A DNA stretch of 44,344 nt from J084 sp964471405 (GTDB lineage: Bacteria > Pseudomonadota > Alphaproteobacteria > Sphingomonadales > Rhodothalassiaceae), in contig CAYYGH010000016.1 in the NCBI GenBank assembly GCA_964471405.1, forward strand, positions 1 to 44,344. Direction: 5' to 3'. Below, one piece after another: positions 24,860-33,865 of this stretch. The first letter of the stretch is position 1. Each line of letters starts with the position of its first letter. Made by a program: the position numbers and the translations under genes. Under the pieces are notes generated by a model that saw only the letters and a program-made list of their open reading frames with translations, did no database searches and was not told the DNA's origin.

Positions 24860-25651
24860 TCACGCCCGATCGCTGCCGGGCTGTTCCCGATTATCGGCTG
24901 CCACCGTCTCCAGAAGTTCTTCGAGCGTGGCCCGCAGGCGTCTGAGCTCGCCCGGGCTGGAGAGGCGATGGTCGCCCTCGCGCACGAGCGTGAGCGCCAC
25001 ATCCTTTGCCAGCAGGCGCTCCATCAGCTCGAATGACAGCTCCCAGGGCACATCCTTGTCGCGCATGCCATGGAGGATGCGGACCGGCACATGAATCGGC
25101 ACCGGATTGTAGCCCTTGAGCACGAGATGCGCGCGCGCCTCGACGATGAAGGGGTAGGAAATCGCAAGAGGCTCCTCGCCTTCCCCGCCGGCGGGAAGCG
25201 TGAGATGGCCCTCGCGTTCGAGACGGGCGCGCTCCTCGCCGGTGAGCGCGTTCCAGATCAGCCGCTCGGTAAAATCGGGGGCCGGCGCGATGAGCAGCAG
25301 CCCCCTTACCCGCTCGGACAGATGACGGGCGACAAGCAGCGCGATCCACCCGCCAAGAGAACTGCCGACAAGCACCACCGGTCCGCTGCTTGCCGCCTCG
25401 ATCACGGCCAGCGCATCCGCAAGCCAGTCCCCGATGCGGCCGTCGGCGAACCGCCCCGAGGAAGCGCCGTGGCCGGAGTAGTCCAGCCGCAGATAGGCCT
25501 GACCGCGCTGCCGTGCCCAGTCGGCAAGAAAGCTGGCCTTGGTGCCCGTCATATCCGAACGCAGGCCACCCAGGAAAACGACGGTCGGCGTCCGGCCCTT
25601 GTGGAGGTCATAGGCGATCCTGCGGCCAGCCACCTCGATGAAATTCGGCAT
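24860..25651 (-). CDS. Alpha/beta hydrolase
   Basis: Cytoplasmic serine hydrolase, 263 aa. It has the nucleophile elbow VGSSLGG (Ser98), Asp in LHGMRDKDVPW and His in REGDHRLS, completing a catalytic triad. The N-terminus FIEVAGRRIAYDLHKGRTPTVVFLGGLRSDMTGTKA and LRLDYSGHGASSGRFADG resemble bacterial ABHD10-like esterases/thioesterases; the substrate is unknown. ATG 25651 gives the usual family N-terminus. A GTG at 25738 overlaps the stop of the upstream M48 gene (GTGA) and would add 29 residues. It is last in the YjgN-M48-hydrolase operon. Confidence 0.85.
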   Translation of the reverse strand: MPNFIEVAGRRIAYDLHKGRTPTVVFLGGLRSDMTGTKASFLADWARQRGQAYLRLDYSGHGASSGRFADGRIGDWLADALAVIEAASSGPVVLVGSSLGGWIALLVARHLSERVRGLLLIAPAPDFTERLIWNALTGEERARLEREGHLTLPAGGEGEEPLAISYPFIVEARAHLVLKGYNPVPIHVPVRILHGMRDKDVPWELSFELMERLLAKDVALTLVREGDHRLSSPGELRRLRATLEELLETVAADNREQPGSDRA

Positions 25652-25734
25652 GGGAATGTCACTCTTGCCAAGCGCCACACAGCGCGGCGTCACCGGCGCC
25701 CGGGGGCATTTCTCGCGTGAAGCCGCGCGCTTTT

Positions 25735-26916
25735 TCACCTAGCGGATGTGGCATCGTCCTGACAAGCCGCAACCACGGCCGCCGGGGCTGGCAGATCCGG
25801 CGGGGTGCGGGATGCGCGCACCGCTTCCGCCTTTGCAAGCTGTGCCCGCAGCAGCCGGACCCGCTCGCCGGGAGCCGGGTGGGTGGACCAGTAGGGTGCC
25901 AGGCTGTGGGCAACGGCGGCGATCCGGTCCTCCTGCGATTGCCCGTCCTTGCGCGCCGTCTCCTGCTCTGTGGCAATGGTTTCCAGAAAATGGACGAGCC
26001 CTTCTGGGGCAAAGCCCGCCTGGCGCAGCATGACCGCCGCCCGCCGATCCGCCGCCCGCTCACTGCGCCGACTGAACCGCATCAGAACCAGTGCTCCGAT
26101 CGGCACGGGGGCCTGCAGCAGGGTGGCGGAAATGAGCTGGATGCCCTGCTGGCGAATGAGGGCGAGGACGGGGTCCCGCCGTTCCAGATGGGCCAGCTCA
26201 TGGGCAAGCACACCGGCAAGGGCGTCCCGGTCCGGCGTGGCGTCAAGCAGCCCTGTGAATACCGCTATCCGATTGCCCGGCAGGGCGAAGGCATTGACCT
26301 GCCTGTCCGCCAGGAGGTGAAGTTCCGGCCGCTTCTGCAGCCGACCGGCCGGCAGCAGGGCATCGAGATAGGCGGCGAGCATGGCTTCCCCGGCCTTGCA
26401 GCGATGATGGTCGGCCGCCAGTGTCTGAAGAGCAAATGCCCCCAGCCGCTCCTGCTGGTGGTCGGACAGGAGAAAGGCGAAATGCCGGGGCGCAAGGGCA
26501 AGAGCAAGCCCCACGCCCAGGATGAGGGTGACGAGGCCGGCAAGAAGCAGCCACTGCCGCGTGTTCGGCCCTCTTTTGCGCACCCGCCTCAGCCAGCGGG
26601 GTGCCTGCACACCACCGCCCCAGACCAGACGCAGCCTGACTTCAGCCGCTCCCTTCTTCTCCTCCACCAGCCAGCAGCCATCGGGCAGGCCTGCCAGCCG
26701 GCGCAGCCTGGCCAGCTCAAGAACGCATAAGGGACGCCGGCTTGCCGGATCCAGCAGCACAAGCCTCCGCTCTCTGACGGCAGCAAGAACGGGCCTGCCC
26801 CGGATGCAGGATCCCTCATGGAGAATCGCCCGGCAGATCTCTTCCTCCCCTTCTGTCGCGGGGGTGCCGACTGCCTCGGGAGCGGGCATCTCTCTGCCGG
26901 TCTGCGGATGCGGCAT
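25735..26916 (-). CDS. M48 family membrane metalloprotease
   Basis: Zinc metalloprotease, 393 aa. A soluble N-terminal domain of about 115 residues precedes a TM helix (about 122-142, WLLLAGLVTLILGVGLALAL). The M48 catalytic core follows with HELAH at 239-243, SERAADRRA giving the third ligand Glu286 and Asp290, and NAFALPGNRIAVFTGLL. The family acts in envelope quality control (HtpX, BepA, LoiP types). The ATG lies 1 bp after the YjgN stop, so the two are tightly coupled. The N-terminal half is not recognised; a YjgN-M48 pairing in one operon suggests a shared envelope role. Confidence 0.92.
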   Translation of the reverse strand: MPHPQTGREMPAPEAVGTPATEGEEEICRAILHEGSCIRGRPVLAAVRERRLVLLDPASRRPLCVLELARLRRLAGLPDGCWLVEEKKGAAEVRLRLVWGGGVQAPRWLRRVRKRGPNTRQWLLLAGLVTLILGVGLALALAPRHFAFLLSDHQQERLGAFALQTLAADHHRCKAGEAMLAAYLDALLPAGRLQKRPELHLLADRQVNAFALPGNRIAVFTGLLDATPDRDALAGVLAHELAHLERRDPVLALIRQQGIQLISATLLQAPVPIGALVLMRFSRRSERAADRRAAVMLRQAGFAPEGLVHFLETIATEQETARKDGQSQEDRIAAVAHSLAPYWSTHPAPGERVRLLRAQLAKAEAVRASRTPPDLPAPAAVVAACQDDATSAR

Positions 26917-26917
26917 C

Positions 26918-28063
26918 CTAGACGGCTCCCAGATTGAAGACCTCCCACAATCCCTCGCCCGTCAAGCCCGGCTCGGGCCCTGCCGCCTTGAGCCGCGTGG
27001 GATCAGGAGCCCCGCGAAGCTCCAGATGGCGGCAGAAAAAGGCAAAGCGCCGATAGGGCAGCAGCGCGAGACCGGCCCCGAACGTGAAGATGACGAGGGC
27101 CAGATTGCCCAGCTGATAGAGCCCGTAGCGGGGGATCGTCAGATCCAGCCGCACCCTTACCCCCTCCCAGCTGAGTGCGCTCACCGCCTGCCGCAGAAAG
27201 CGGGCGCGCCAGACGACATAAGCCACAAGCGAAGACGGAAAGCTCCCCATCCAGAAACCGATCAGATACTCCTGCCAGACCCCTGCCAGGAACACATCCC
27301 GCGACGGGATGAGCGGCACCGCATCGATGTTGTAGAGCAGGGCTCCGGCCAGCCCGCTCATGAGGACAAGCCCCTGGCCCATGAGAATCGCCACGACCAG
27401 GGGCCAACGTGCAACCGGCCGGCAACTCACCGCACGACCACCGATTTCCACCTGCGACCAGAAGCGACGCCACAGCCAGGGGCGGGTTGCGGCCATGGCA
27501 AGGCCGAGCGTCGCCAGCTCGGCAAGAACGGCAAACCCCGTCTGGGCCGCCAGCAGGAATCCCTGCCCGCACCAGCGGCAGCCCAGAACACCCCATCGCG
27601 TGCGTGACAGGCGGTAGCGCCAGCCTCGATAGAACGCCAACGGGTAAAGATAGCCGAAGACGCCCGTCATCGCGAGGTAGAAGGGAAGAATGTCCCGCCA
27701 TTGCGGTTTTTCGGGAAGCGCCGGCACCCACCAGCCGATCAGCAGGGCGATCCCCACAAACAGCAGCATGGCCAGGAGAAACCCCAGAAACAGCTCGATG
27801 CCGCGACCGGTGTAGACGAGATATTCCCTGCCGATCCGCGTATGAGACCACAGAAAGCGGCGCAGCCGCGTGCGGCCCCAGAAGCGATAGATCTGAAATG
27901 TCACGAGGCTGAGTCCCGCGTTGCGGACGACCAGCCAGACATAGGCGCCGAACTCTCCCGTAAAGTGCAGCGCCAGGGAAGGCTGCCGGTCCGCTTCGGC
28001 CCGGGTCTGGGTGGCCCGGTCGCCCCCGCCTCCATCCTGCAAGCAGTCGTCACCTTCTCCCAT
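26918..28063 (-). CDS. YjgN/DUF898 family inner-membrane protein
   Basis: Polytopic membrane protein of unknown function, 381 aa. It has the YjgN signature FTGEFGAYVWLVVRNAGLSLVTFQIYRFWGRTRLRRFLWSHTRIGREYLVYTGRGIELFLGFL near the N-terminus and several hydrophobic spans (WWVPALPEK, LPFYLAMTGVFGYLYPL, a central pair, VIFTFGAGLALLPYRRFAFFCRHLELRG). The start at 28063 follows GGGGAGGGG. First gene of the YjgN-M48-hydrolase operon, divergent from thrS. Confidence 0.88.
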   Translation of the reverse strand: MGEGDDCLQDGGGGDRATQTRAEADRQPSLALHFTGEFGAYVWLVVRNAGLSLVTFQIYRFWGRTRLRRFLWSHTRIGREYLVYTGRGIELFLGFLLAMLLFVGIALLIGWWVPALPEKPQWRDILPFYLAMTGVFGYLYPLAFYRGWRYRLSRTRWGVLGCRWCGQGFLLAAQTGFAVLAELATLGLAMAATRPWLWRRFWSQVEIGGRAVSCRPVARWPLVVAILMGQGLVLMSGLAGALLYNIDAVPLIPSRDVFLAGVWQEYLIGFWMGSFPSSLVAYVVWRARFLRQAVSALSWEGVRVRLDLTIPRYGLYQLGNLALVIFTFGAGLALLPYRRFAFFCRHLELRGAPDPTRLKAAGPEPGLTGEGLWEVFNLGAV

Positions 28064-28296
28064 CGCACCCCTCCCCGATGCCGGCAAGATCCCGGCGCCC
28101 TGGGCGATCCTCCTGCGTTCCCCTCCGCCATGAGATCACGCCCGCTTGCCGTGATCAAGCCCTTCGCCGGACTGCTTCCGGATGGGCCTGCCTGCTTGAC
28201 AGCTTCCCGGCGGCAATGGTTAGTGCGAGCGGCCGAATGATTGGAATCGGACGGGCCGGTCCTTCCGGCGGAAGCACGAGTCCGGGAACGAGGTGA

Positions 28297-30237
28297 ATGG
28301 ACAAGGCGGCGGTCAAATCCCAGTCCGTGCGCATCACGCTTCCTGACGGCAGCGTGCGCAACTACGATCATGCGCCCACCGGTGAGGAAATCGCTCGTGA
28401 CATCGGCCCCGGGCTGGCCAGGGCGGCACTCGCGGTGAAGGTGAACGGCCGCCTTCAGGATCTCTACCTGCCGATCACGGAGGATGCGGCGGTCGAGATC
28501 ATCACACGCAAAAGCCCCGAGGCGCTGGAGCTGATCCGCCATGACGCCGCGCATATCCTGGCGGAGGCCGTCCAGGAGCTCTATCCCGGCACCCAGGTGA
28601 CCATCGGGCCGACCATCGAAGACGGCTTCTACTACGACTTCGCCCGCGATGAGCCGTTCACCCCCGAGGATCTGGAGCGCATCGAGCAGCGCATGCACGA
28701 GATCGTGGACCGCGCAGAGCCCATCCGTCGCGAGGTCTGGGACCGCGAGGAGGCGATCCGCCACTTCCGCTCCATCGGCGAGGAATACAAGGCCGAGATC
28801 ATCGAGGATCTGCCCGAAGACGAGGAGATCTCGATCTACCGCCACGGCGACAAATGGCTCGATCTGTGCCGTGGCCCGCACATGCCGAGCTCGAAGGACA
28901 CGGGGCACGCCTTCAAGCTGATGCGGGTGGCCGGCGCCTACTGGCGGGGCGATTCCCGCAATCCCATGCTCCAGCGCATCTACGGCACCGCCTGGCGCGA
29001 CAACAAGGAGCTCAAGGCCTATCTCCACCGCCTGGAGGAAGCCGAGCGCCGCGATCACCGCCGGCTGGGGCGCGAGCTCGACCTCTTCCACTTCCAGGAG
29101 GAGGCGCCGGGGATGGTCTTCTGGCATCCGAAGGGCTGGACCATCTATCGCGAGCTGCAGGCCTACATGCGCCGGCGTCTCGATGCGGCGGGTTACCGGG
29201 AGGTCAACACGCCGATGATCGTGGACCGGTCGCTGTGGGAGCGTTCGGGCCACTGGGAGAAGTTCCGCGAGAACATGTATGCGCTCGAGATCGACGAGCG
29301 CGATTTCGCCATCAAGCCGATGAACTGCCCCTGTCATGTGCAGATCTTCAACCGGCGCATCCACAGCTACCGCGAGCTGCCGCTGAGGATGGCCGAATTC
29401 GGTTCCTGCCACCGCTACGAGCCGTCGGGAGCGATGCACGGGCTGATGCGGGTGCGCGGCTTCGTGCAGGACGATGCCCACATCTTCTGCACCGAGGCCC
29501 AGATCGAGTCCGAGACCCGGGCCTTCACCGAGCTGCTCTTCCAGGTCTACCGCGACCTGGGGTTCGAGGATGTGGCCATCAAATTCTCTGACCGGCCGGA
29601 AAAGCGGGCAGGATCGGATGCCACCTGGGACCGGGCGGAGGCCGCGCTTCAGGATGCGGTCCGCTCCATGGGACTCGAGGTCGAGCGCAATCCCGGCGAG
29701 GGCGCCTTCTATGGTCCCAAACTCGAATTCGTGCTGAGAGACGCCATTGGCCGCGACTGGCAGTGCGGCACGCTGCAGGTGGATTTCGTGCTGCCCGAAC
29801 GGCTGGATGCCAGCTACATCGGCCCGGATGGCGAGCGTCATCGCCCGGTGATGCTGCATCGGGCGATCCTGGGATCCTTCGAGCGCTTCATCGGCATCCT
29901 CATCGAGCACTATGCCGGCTGGCTGCCGCTGTGGCTCGCCCCCGTGCAGGCGGCGGTGCTGACGATTACGAGCGACGGCGACGACTGGGCCCGGGAGGTT
30001 GCCGGTGCTCTTCGCCAGGCCGGGCTGAGGGTCGAGGCGGATCTGAGAAACGAGAAGATCAGCTACAAGATCCGCGAGCACACCCTGGCCAAGGTCCCGC
30101 ATCTCGTGATCATCGGCCGGCGCGAGGCCGAGGAACGCCGGGTGACCCTGCGCAGCCGGGGTGCGGAGCGTCAGGAAAGCCTCGATCTCGATGCCCTGCT
30201 TGCCCGTCTTGCCGAAGCTGCCAGGCCGCCGGCATGA
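28297..30237 (+). CDS. thrS: Threonyl-tRNA synthetase
   Basis: Class II enzyme charging tRNA-Thr, 646 aa, normal bacterial length. An N-terminal TGS domain precedes the N2 editing domain with HDAAH (82-86) and CRGPH. The catalytic core has MNCPCHVQIF (zinc Cys), RYEPSGAMHGLMRVRGFVQDDAHIFC (motif 2) and HRAILGSFERFIGILIEHYAG (motif 3), and the C-terminal anticodon-binding domain ends with KISYKIREHTLAKVPHLVIIG. The start follows GAGGTGA. infC lies downstream as in the classic thrS-infC arrangement. Confidence 0.98.
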   Translation: MDKAAVKSQSVRITLPDGSVRNYDHAPTGEEIARDIGPGLARAALAVKVNGRLQDLYLPITEDAAVEIITRKSPEALELIRHDAAHILAEAVQELYPGTQVTIGPTIEDGFYYDFARDEPFTPEDLERIEQRMHEIVDRAEPIRREVWDREEAIRHFRSIGEEYKAEIIEDLPEDEEISIYRHGDKWLDLCRGPHMPSSKDTGHAFKLMRVAGAYWRGDSRNPMLQRIYGTAWRDNKELKAYLHRLEEAERRDHRRLGRELDLFHFQEEAPGMVFWHPKGWTIYRELQAYMRRRLDAAGYREVNTPMIVDRSLWERSGHWEKFRENMYALEIDERDFAIKPMNCPCHVQIFNRRIHSYRELPLRMAEFGSCHRYEPSGAMHGLMRVRGFVQDDAHIFCTEAQIESETRAFTELLFQVYRDLGFEDVAIKFSDRPEKRAGSDATWDRAEAALQDAVRSMGLEVERNPGEGAFYGPKLEFVLRDAIGRDWQCGTLQVDFVLPERLDASYIGPDGERHRPVMLHRAILGSFERFIGILIEHYAGWLPLWLAPVQAAVLTITSDGDDWAREVAGALRQAGLRVEADLRNEKISYKIREHTLAKVPHLVIIGRREAEERRVTLRSRGAERQESLDLDALLARLAEAARPPA

Positions 30238-30390
30238 GAATTAGCCCGTCTGGCCGATGCGATTTTTTCGTCGGTGTGGCTTTTCAGTCACTCCCATTCA
30301 CGCAAACCTTGGGTTATGATGCCCGTCTCCCGGCAGGATTCATGCCGGGCATGAATGTGTTGTGTGCCGACAGGATCGAAGAAACGAAAA

Positions 30391-30408
30391 AGGGAGAACC
30401 AGACCATC
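30391..30408 (+). promoter_or_regulatory. Shine-Dalgarno and AUC start of infC
   Basis: AGGGAG (30391-30396) stands 9 nt before an in-frame ATC (30406-30408). Neither in-frame ATG (30355, 30427) has a comparable site. infC genes are known to use AUU/AUC starts for IF-3 self-control. Confidence 0.65.
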
Positions 30409-30951
30409 GCTGACCTTCGTCGCAGAATGGCTCCGCAGCCCCGCTCCTCGGGACCGCGGGTCAATGACGCCATCACCGCACGCCAGGTGCGCCTCATCGG
30501 CCCGGACGGGCAGAATCACGGCATCGTCGACATCCACACCGCTCTCGAGATGGCGGAAGAGGCCGGTCTCGATCTCGTCGAGATCGCACCCCAGTCCACG
30601 CCGCCGGTGTGCAAGGTGATGGATTTCGGCAAGTACAAGTACGAACAGCAGAAGAAGGCCGCCGCCGCCAAGAAGAAGCAGAAGACCCAGGAGGTCAAGG
30701 AGCTCAAGATGCGGCCGACCATCGACGATCACGACTTCGATACCAAGATGAAGGCGGCCGAACGCTTCCTGACGAATGGAGACAAGGTCAAGCTGACCAT
30801 CCGCTTCCGTGGCCGCGAGCTTTCCCACCAGGATCTGGGCCGGGACGTGCTTGAGCGCGCCCGTGAACGCCTGGACGAGCTCGGCAAGGTGGAAAGCGGT
30901 CCGAAGATGGAAGGCCGGCAGATGACGATGGTTCTCGCGCCCGCGCGATAG
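30406..30951 (+). CDS. infC: Translation initiation factor IF-3
   Basis: Binds the 30S subunit and checks start-codon choice; 181 aa. N-domain GPRVNDAITARQVRLIGPDGQNHGIVDIHTALEMAEEAGLDLVEIAPQSTPPVCKVMDFGKYKYEQQKK, a Lys-rich linker (AAAAKKKQKTQEVKELKMRPTI) and the C-domain with DFDTKMKAAERFLTNGDKVKLTIRFRGRE complete the family. The probable start is ATC at 30406 with AGGGAG upstream, matching the many infC genes that start at AUU/AUC; ATG 30355 or 30427 are alternatives. It follows thrS after 168 bp, where TATGAT at 30315-30320 could be a -10. rpmI and rplT, often next, are absent here. Confidence 0.95.
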   Translation: MADLRRRMAPQPRSSGPRVNDAITARQVRLIGPDGQNHGIVDIHTALEMAEEAGLDLVEIAPQSTPPVCKVMDFGKYKYEQQKKAAAAKKKQKTQEVKELKMRPTIDDHDFDTKMKAAERFLTNGDKVKLTIRFRGRELSHQDLGRDVLERARERLDELGKVESGPKMEGRQMTMVLAPAR

Positions 30952-31121
30952 CCCGGCCCACGCCTTTCCCCCTGCCTGACGGGCCCGGCCGGCTGCTCTG
31001 CTTTCCTCTTTCCGGCACAGGTGGAAGAGCGCGGCCGGGGTCTGCTTCCGGGATCGCCTTGGCAGACATCCGGCCCTTGTGGGAAAAGAGAGGTCGCGAG
31101 ACCGGCGAGGGAGGAGGAGCC

Positions 31122-31967
31122 GTGTCCCGATCGGCCGATTTTCCAGGCAACCGATTGTCCCTGCAGCGGCTGGTCCCTCTCATGCTGCTGCTGTGGGGAT
31201 TGGCCTGCCCGGCCGGATCACGGGCGGCACAGGCGGACCCTTCCTGCCCCGCCGAGGCGCTTGAGAAGCTTTTTGCGGCCGGTGACTATGACGCGGTGGT
31301 GGCAGGCACCGAAAAGAGCCCCTGCGCCGACAACCTCGCCCTTGCCGCCCGGGCCCTGCTGGCCAGGGGCGCCTTCCTGCCGCCGGGAGACGAACGCAGC
31401 CGCCTTCTCGACCGCGCGATCATCTTCGCCGAGCGGGCGCTTATGCAGGATCCCGAAAATCTGGCGGCCCTGCTTCAGGCTGCCGCGGCCTACGGCTTTC
31501 GCGCCGTCACAAGCCGCAGCATCAGTGACGTCCGACAGGCCTGGAAGATGCTTGCCCGCGCCCGCGCGCTGGCGCCTGATGATCCTTACGTGCTGGCTGC
31601 AATCGGCACCTGGCATGCCCGTACGCGGCTCGGTGCCGGCGGGCTCATCGCCCCGCTGCTCTTCGGTGCGACGAAGAGCGCCGCCCGCCGCTTTTTCACG
31701 CGGGCCCTGGAGCAGGCACCGGATGCCGCCTCGATCGTGATCGGCTATGGCCTGCTGCTGGTCGCCTTCGGCGGCGAGGACATGCGCACCGGTCTCGCCC
31801 TCTTGCGGCGCACCCGCACGCTCGCTGTTCGGGATGCCTTCACCCGGGCGTTGAAGGAGCGGGCGATGGCCCTTCTTGCCGCGGCCGAGGAAGGGCTGGA
31901 AGGACGGGCCCTGCGGCGCCTTGCCCGCCGCCTTCAGCCCTATGCGGAAGACCCGCTCCAACCGTAG
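31122..31967 (+). CDS. Exported TPR-like repeat protein, unknown function
   Basis: 281 aa with a signal peptide (LSLQRLVPLMLLLWGLACPAGSRAAQA) and an alpha-helical body resembling tetratricopeptide repeats: AEALEKLFAAGDYDAVV, RAIIFAERALMQDPENLAALLQAAAAYG, AWKMLARARALAPDDPYVLAAIGTWHA and ARRFFTRALEQAPDAASIVIGYG. It probably scaffolds proteins in the periplasm. The GTG start at 31122 is picked for GGAGGAGCC directly upstream and for giving a normal signal peptide. It lies downstream of infC with a 170-bp gap; the partner is unknown. Confidence 0.75.
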   Translation: MSRSADFPGNRLSLQRLVPLMLLLWGLACPAGSRAAQADPSCPAEALEKLFAAGDYDAVVAGTEKSPCADNLALAARALLARGAFLPPGDERSRLLDRAIIFAERALMQDPENLAALLQAAAAYGFRAVTSRSISDVRQAWKMLARARALAPDDPYVLAAIGTWHARTRLGAGGLIAPLLFGATKSAARRFFTRALEQAPDAASIVIGYGLLLVAFGGEDMRTGLALLRRTRTLAVRDAFTRALKERAMALLAAAEEGLEGRALRRLARRLQPYAEDPLQP

Positions 31968-31970
31968 GCA

Positions 31971-32002
31971 CGGGCGCCTGCCCGCTCAGGCGGGAGCCTT
32001 TT
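31971..32002 (+). terminator. Candidate terminator between convergent genes
   Basis: CCCGC-TCAG-GCGGG (31981-31994) is followed after four bases by TTTT; an alternative stem CGGGC/GCCCG (31971-31984) overlaps it. It also covers the last codons of gpmA. Confidence 0.4.
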
Positions 32003-32690
32003 CATCCAGATAGTAATGGGTCACGGGCCGAAGGTCGTCATCGAGCCGGTACAGCAGGGGACGACCGGTCGGGATCTCCACAGCCGGGATGTCTTCATCG
32101 GAGATCCCGTCCAGATATTTGACGAGCGCCCGCAGGCTGTTGCCATGCGCGGCCACCAGCACCGTCTCGCCGGCCTTCAGAGCGGGCGCGATGCGCTCAT
32201 GCCATAAAGGCAGAAACCGCTCGACGGTATCCTTCAGGCTTTCCGTGCGCGGCAGCAGCGCCGGATCGACATGCCTGTAGCGCGGATCCCCATGCGGCAG
32301 GCGCGGGTCGTCATCCTCAAGAGGCGGTGGCGGCACGTCATAGGAACGGCGCCAGACATGCACCTGCTCGGCCCCCACCTTGTCCGCCATCTCCTTCTTG
32401 TTGAGCCCCTGCAACGCACCATAATGGCGTTCGTTGAGCCGCCAGTGCTTCTCTACCGGGATCCACATCCGCCCCATCGCATCCAGGGCCAGACAGGCCG
32501 TCCGGATTGCCCGGGTGAGCACCGAGGTGAAGCAGCAGGTCGGCAGCACGCCATGGGCGGCCATCAGCTCGCCGGCCCGCCAGGCCTGGCGCCGTCCCTC
32601 TTCGGTCAGATCGATGTCCGTCCAGCCCGTGAAGCGGTTTTCCAGATTCCACTGGCTCTGGCCATGACGCAGCAAGACGAGATCAGGCAT
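31986..32690 (-). CDS. gpmA: 2,3-bisphosphoglycerate-dependent phosphoglycerate mutase
   Basis: Glycolytic/gluconeogenic enzyme interconverting 3- and 2-phosphoglycerate; 234 aa, family length. The phosphohistidine motif LVLLRHGQSQWNLENRFTGWTDIDLTEEG has His9. RHYGALQGLNKKEMADKVG-type segment (ERHYGALQGLNKKEMADKVG) and VLVAAHGNSLRALVKYLDGISDEDI with the second catalytic His are present. It reads toward the exported repeat-protein gene and stands alone. Confidence 0.97.
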   Translation of the reverse strand: MPDLVLLRHGQSQWNLENRFTGWTDIDLTEEGRRQAWRAGELMAAHGVLPTCCFTSVLTRAIRTACLALDAMGRMWIPVEKHWRLNERHYGALQGLNKKEMADKVGAEQVHVWRRSYDVPPPPLEDDDPRLPHGDPRYRHVDPALLPRTESLKDTVERFLPLWHERIAPALKAGETVLVAAHGNSLRALVKYLDGISDEDIPAVEIPTGRPLLYRLDDDLRPVTHYYLDEKAPA

Positions 32691-32848
32691 GCCCGCACCC
32701 CTTGACCTGCAGTATCCGATTTTCGGGGCATCCGCACATGAAGGCCGTGCAGGGAAAGGATGTCACGCCCCGGCCCGGCTTGTGCCCGAGCAGGCGGGGC
32801 GGCGTCAAGGGCGGCCGTTCAGGTCCTCCCTTCAGGCCGGCGTTCCGC

Positions 32849-33778
32849 TCAGCTCAGGATTTCACGCAGGAAGGCGGCGATCGCCCGGCCGATGGCATGG
32901 GGGCTGTCCTCCTGGATGAAATGCAGCCCCGCAACGGTCACCACCTGCTGGGCGGGAAAACGCATGCACAGATCCTTCAGGCGTCCCGTCAGCACCACCC
33001 CCGGTTCGGCCAGCACGAGCAGCTTGGGAATGTCGCTGTCCTTGAGAAAGGCGAGATTGTCGGCCAGCACATGATGCGTCTCGGCGGGCTCGCCGTCGAA
33101 AGGCACGGCCCGCGGCCAGGACAGGGTCGGCCGCCGGTCCTCGCCGGCCCGGGCGAAAGGTCGGCGGTAGACGGCCATCTCCTCCGGGCGAAGCCGGCGC
33201 ATCACCCCGGCCGGCAGGATGCTCTCGACAAACAGATTCTGCTCCAGGATCAGCCTTTCGCCCTCCGGCCCGCGCAGAGCCGCGAAGACTCCGCGGGCGG
33301 CCTCCGGCCAGTCCGCCCAGGAAAGCGGCGCCACCAGCCCTTCCATGTAGGCGATGGCCGCCACACGCTGGGGGTGGCGACGGGCCCAGTCGATCCCGAG
33401 AGCGGTGCCCCAGTCATGCAGCACCAGCACAACCGGTCCGGAAGGGATGACGTGATCCAGAAAGGCGTCCAGAAAACGCCGGTGGGTCGCATAGGAATAG
33501 CGTTCCGGATCCTCACCCGGCAGCTTGTCGCTGTCTCCCATGCCGATGAGGTCGGGTGCCACCACCCGCCCGAAGGGGGCAAGATGCGGGATGACATTGC
33601 GCCACAGATAGCTGGATGTCGGATTGCCATGCAGGGCAACGATCGTGGGGCCGTCCTCTTTCTCCTCCGTCACGACCGCCGCCATTCGATGACCCAGAAT
33701 CGGAAAATGCCGGCGTGCGGGTTCATCGGTCGCGATTGCTTCGGGCGCATCCGGCCCGAGAATGCTCTCCTCGCTCAT
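32849..33778 (-). CDS. Haloalkane dehalogenase, HLD-II type (DhaA/LinB-like)
   Basis: Alpha/beta hydrolase that replaces halide with hydroxyl on haloalkanes; 309 aa. Key residues are Asn52 (LHGNPTSSYLWRN), nucleophile Asp122 and halide-binding Trp123 (VLVLHDWGTALG), catalytic acid Glu146 (IAYMEGLV) and His in LHFIQEDSPHAIG. This Asp-His-Glu triad with Asn/Trp halide clamp defines subfamily II (DhaA, LinB), as opposed to the Asp-His-Asp of DhlA. The start at 33778 follows GAGGACAAGGGG. The physiological substrate is unknown. Confidence 0.9.
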   Translation of the reverse strand: MSEESILGPDAPEAIATDEPARRHFPILGHRMAAVVTEEKEDGPTIVALHGNPTSSYLWRNVIPHLAPFGRVVAPDLIGMGDSDKLPGEDPERYSYATHRRFLDAFLDHVIPSGPVVLVLHDWGTALGIDWARRHPQRVAAIAYMEGLVAPLSWADWPEAARGVFAALRGPEGERLILEQNLFVESILPAGVMRRLRPEEMAVYRRPFARAGEDRRPTLSWPRAVPFDGEPAETHHVLADNLAFLKDSDIPKLLVLAEPGVVLTGRLKDLCMRFPAQQVVTVAGLHFIQEDSPHAIGRAIAAFLREILS

Positions 33779-33865
33779 CCCCTTGTCCTCATGCTTTCGT
33801 TGCCCTCCTCCCCTGGCGGGCACATGGATGCCCACTCTTGCGCGCGGCATCCAGCCCGACAGCTG

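Noticed and set aside
27901..30102. 733-codon minus-strand frame opposite thrS
   Set aside because: Antisense to an unmistakable ThrRS; no domain of its own.
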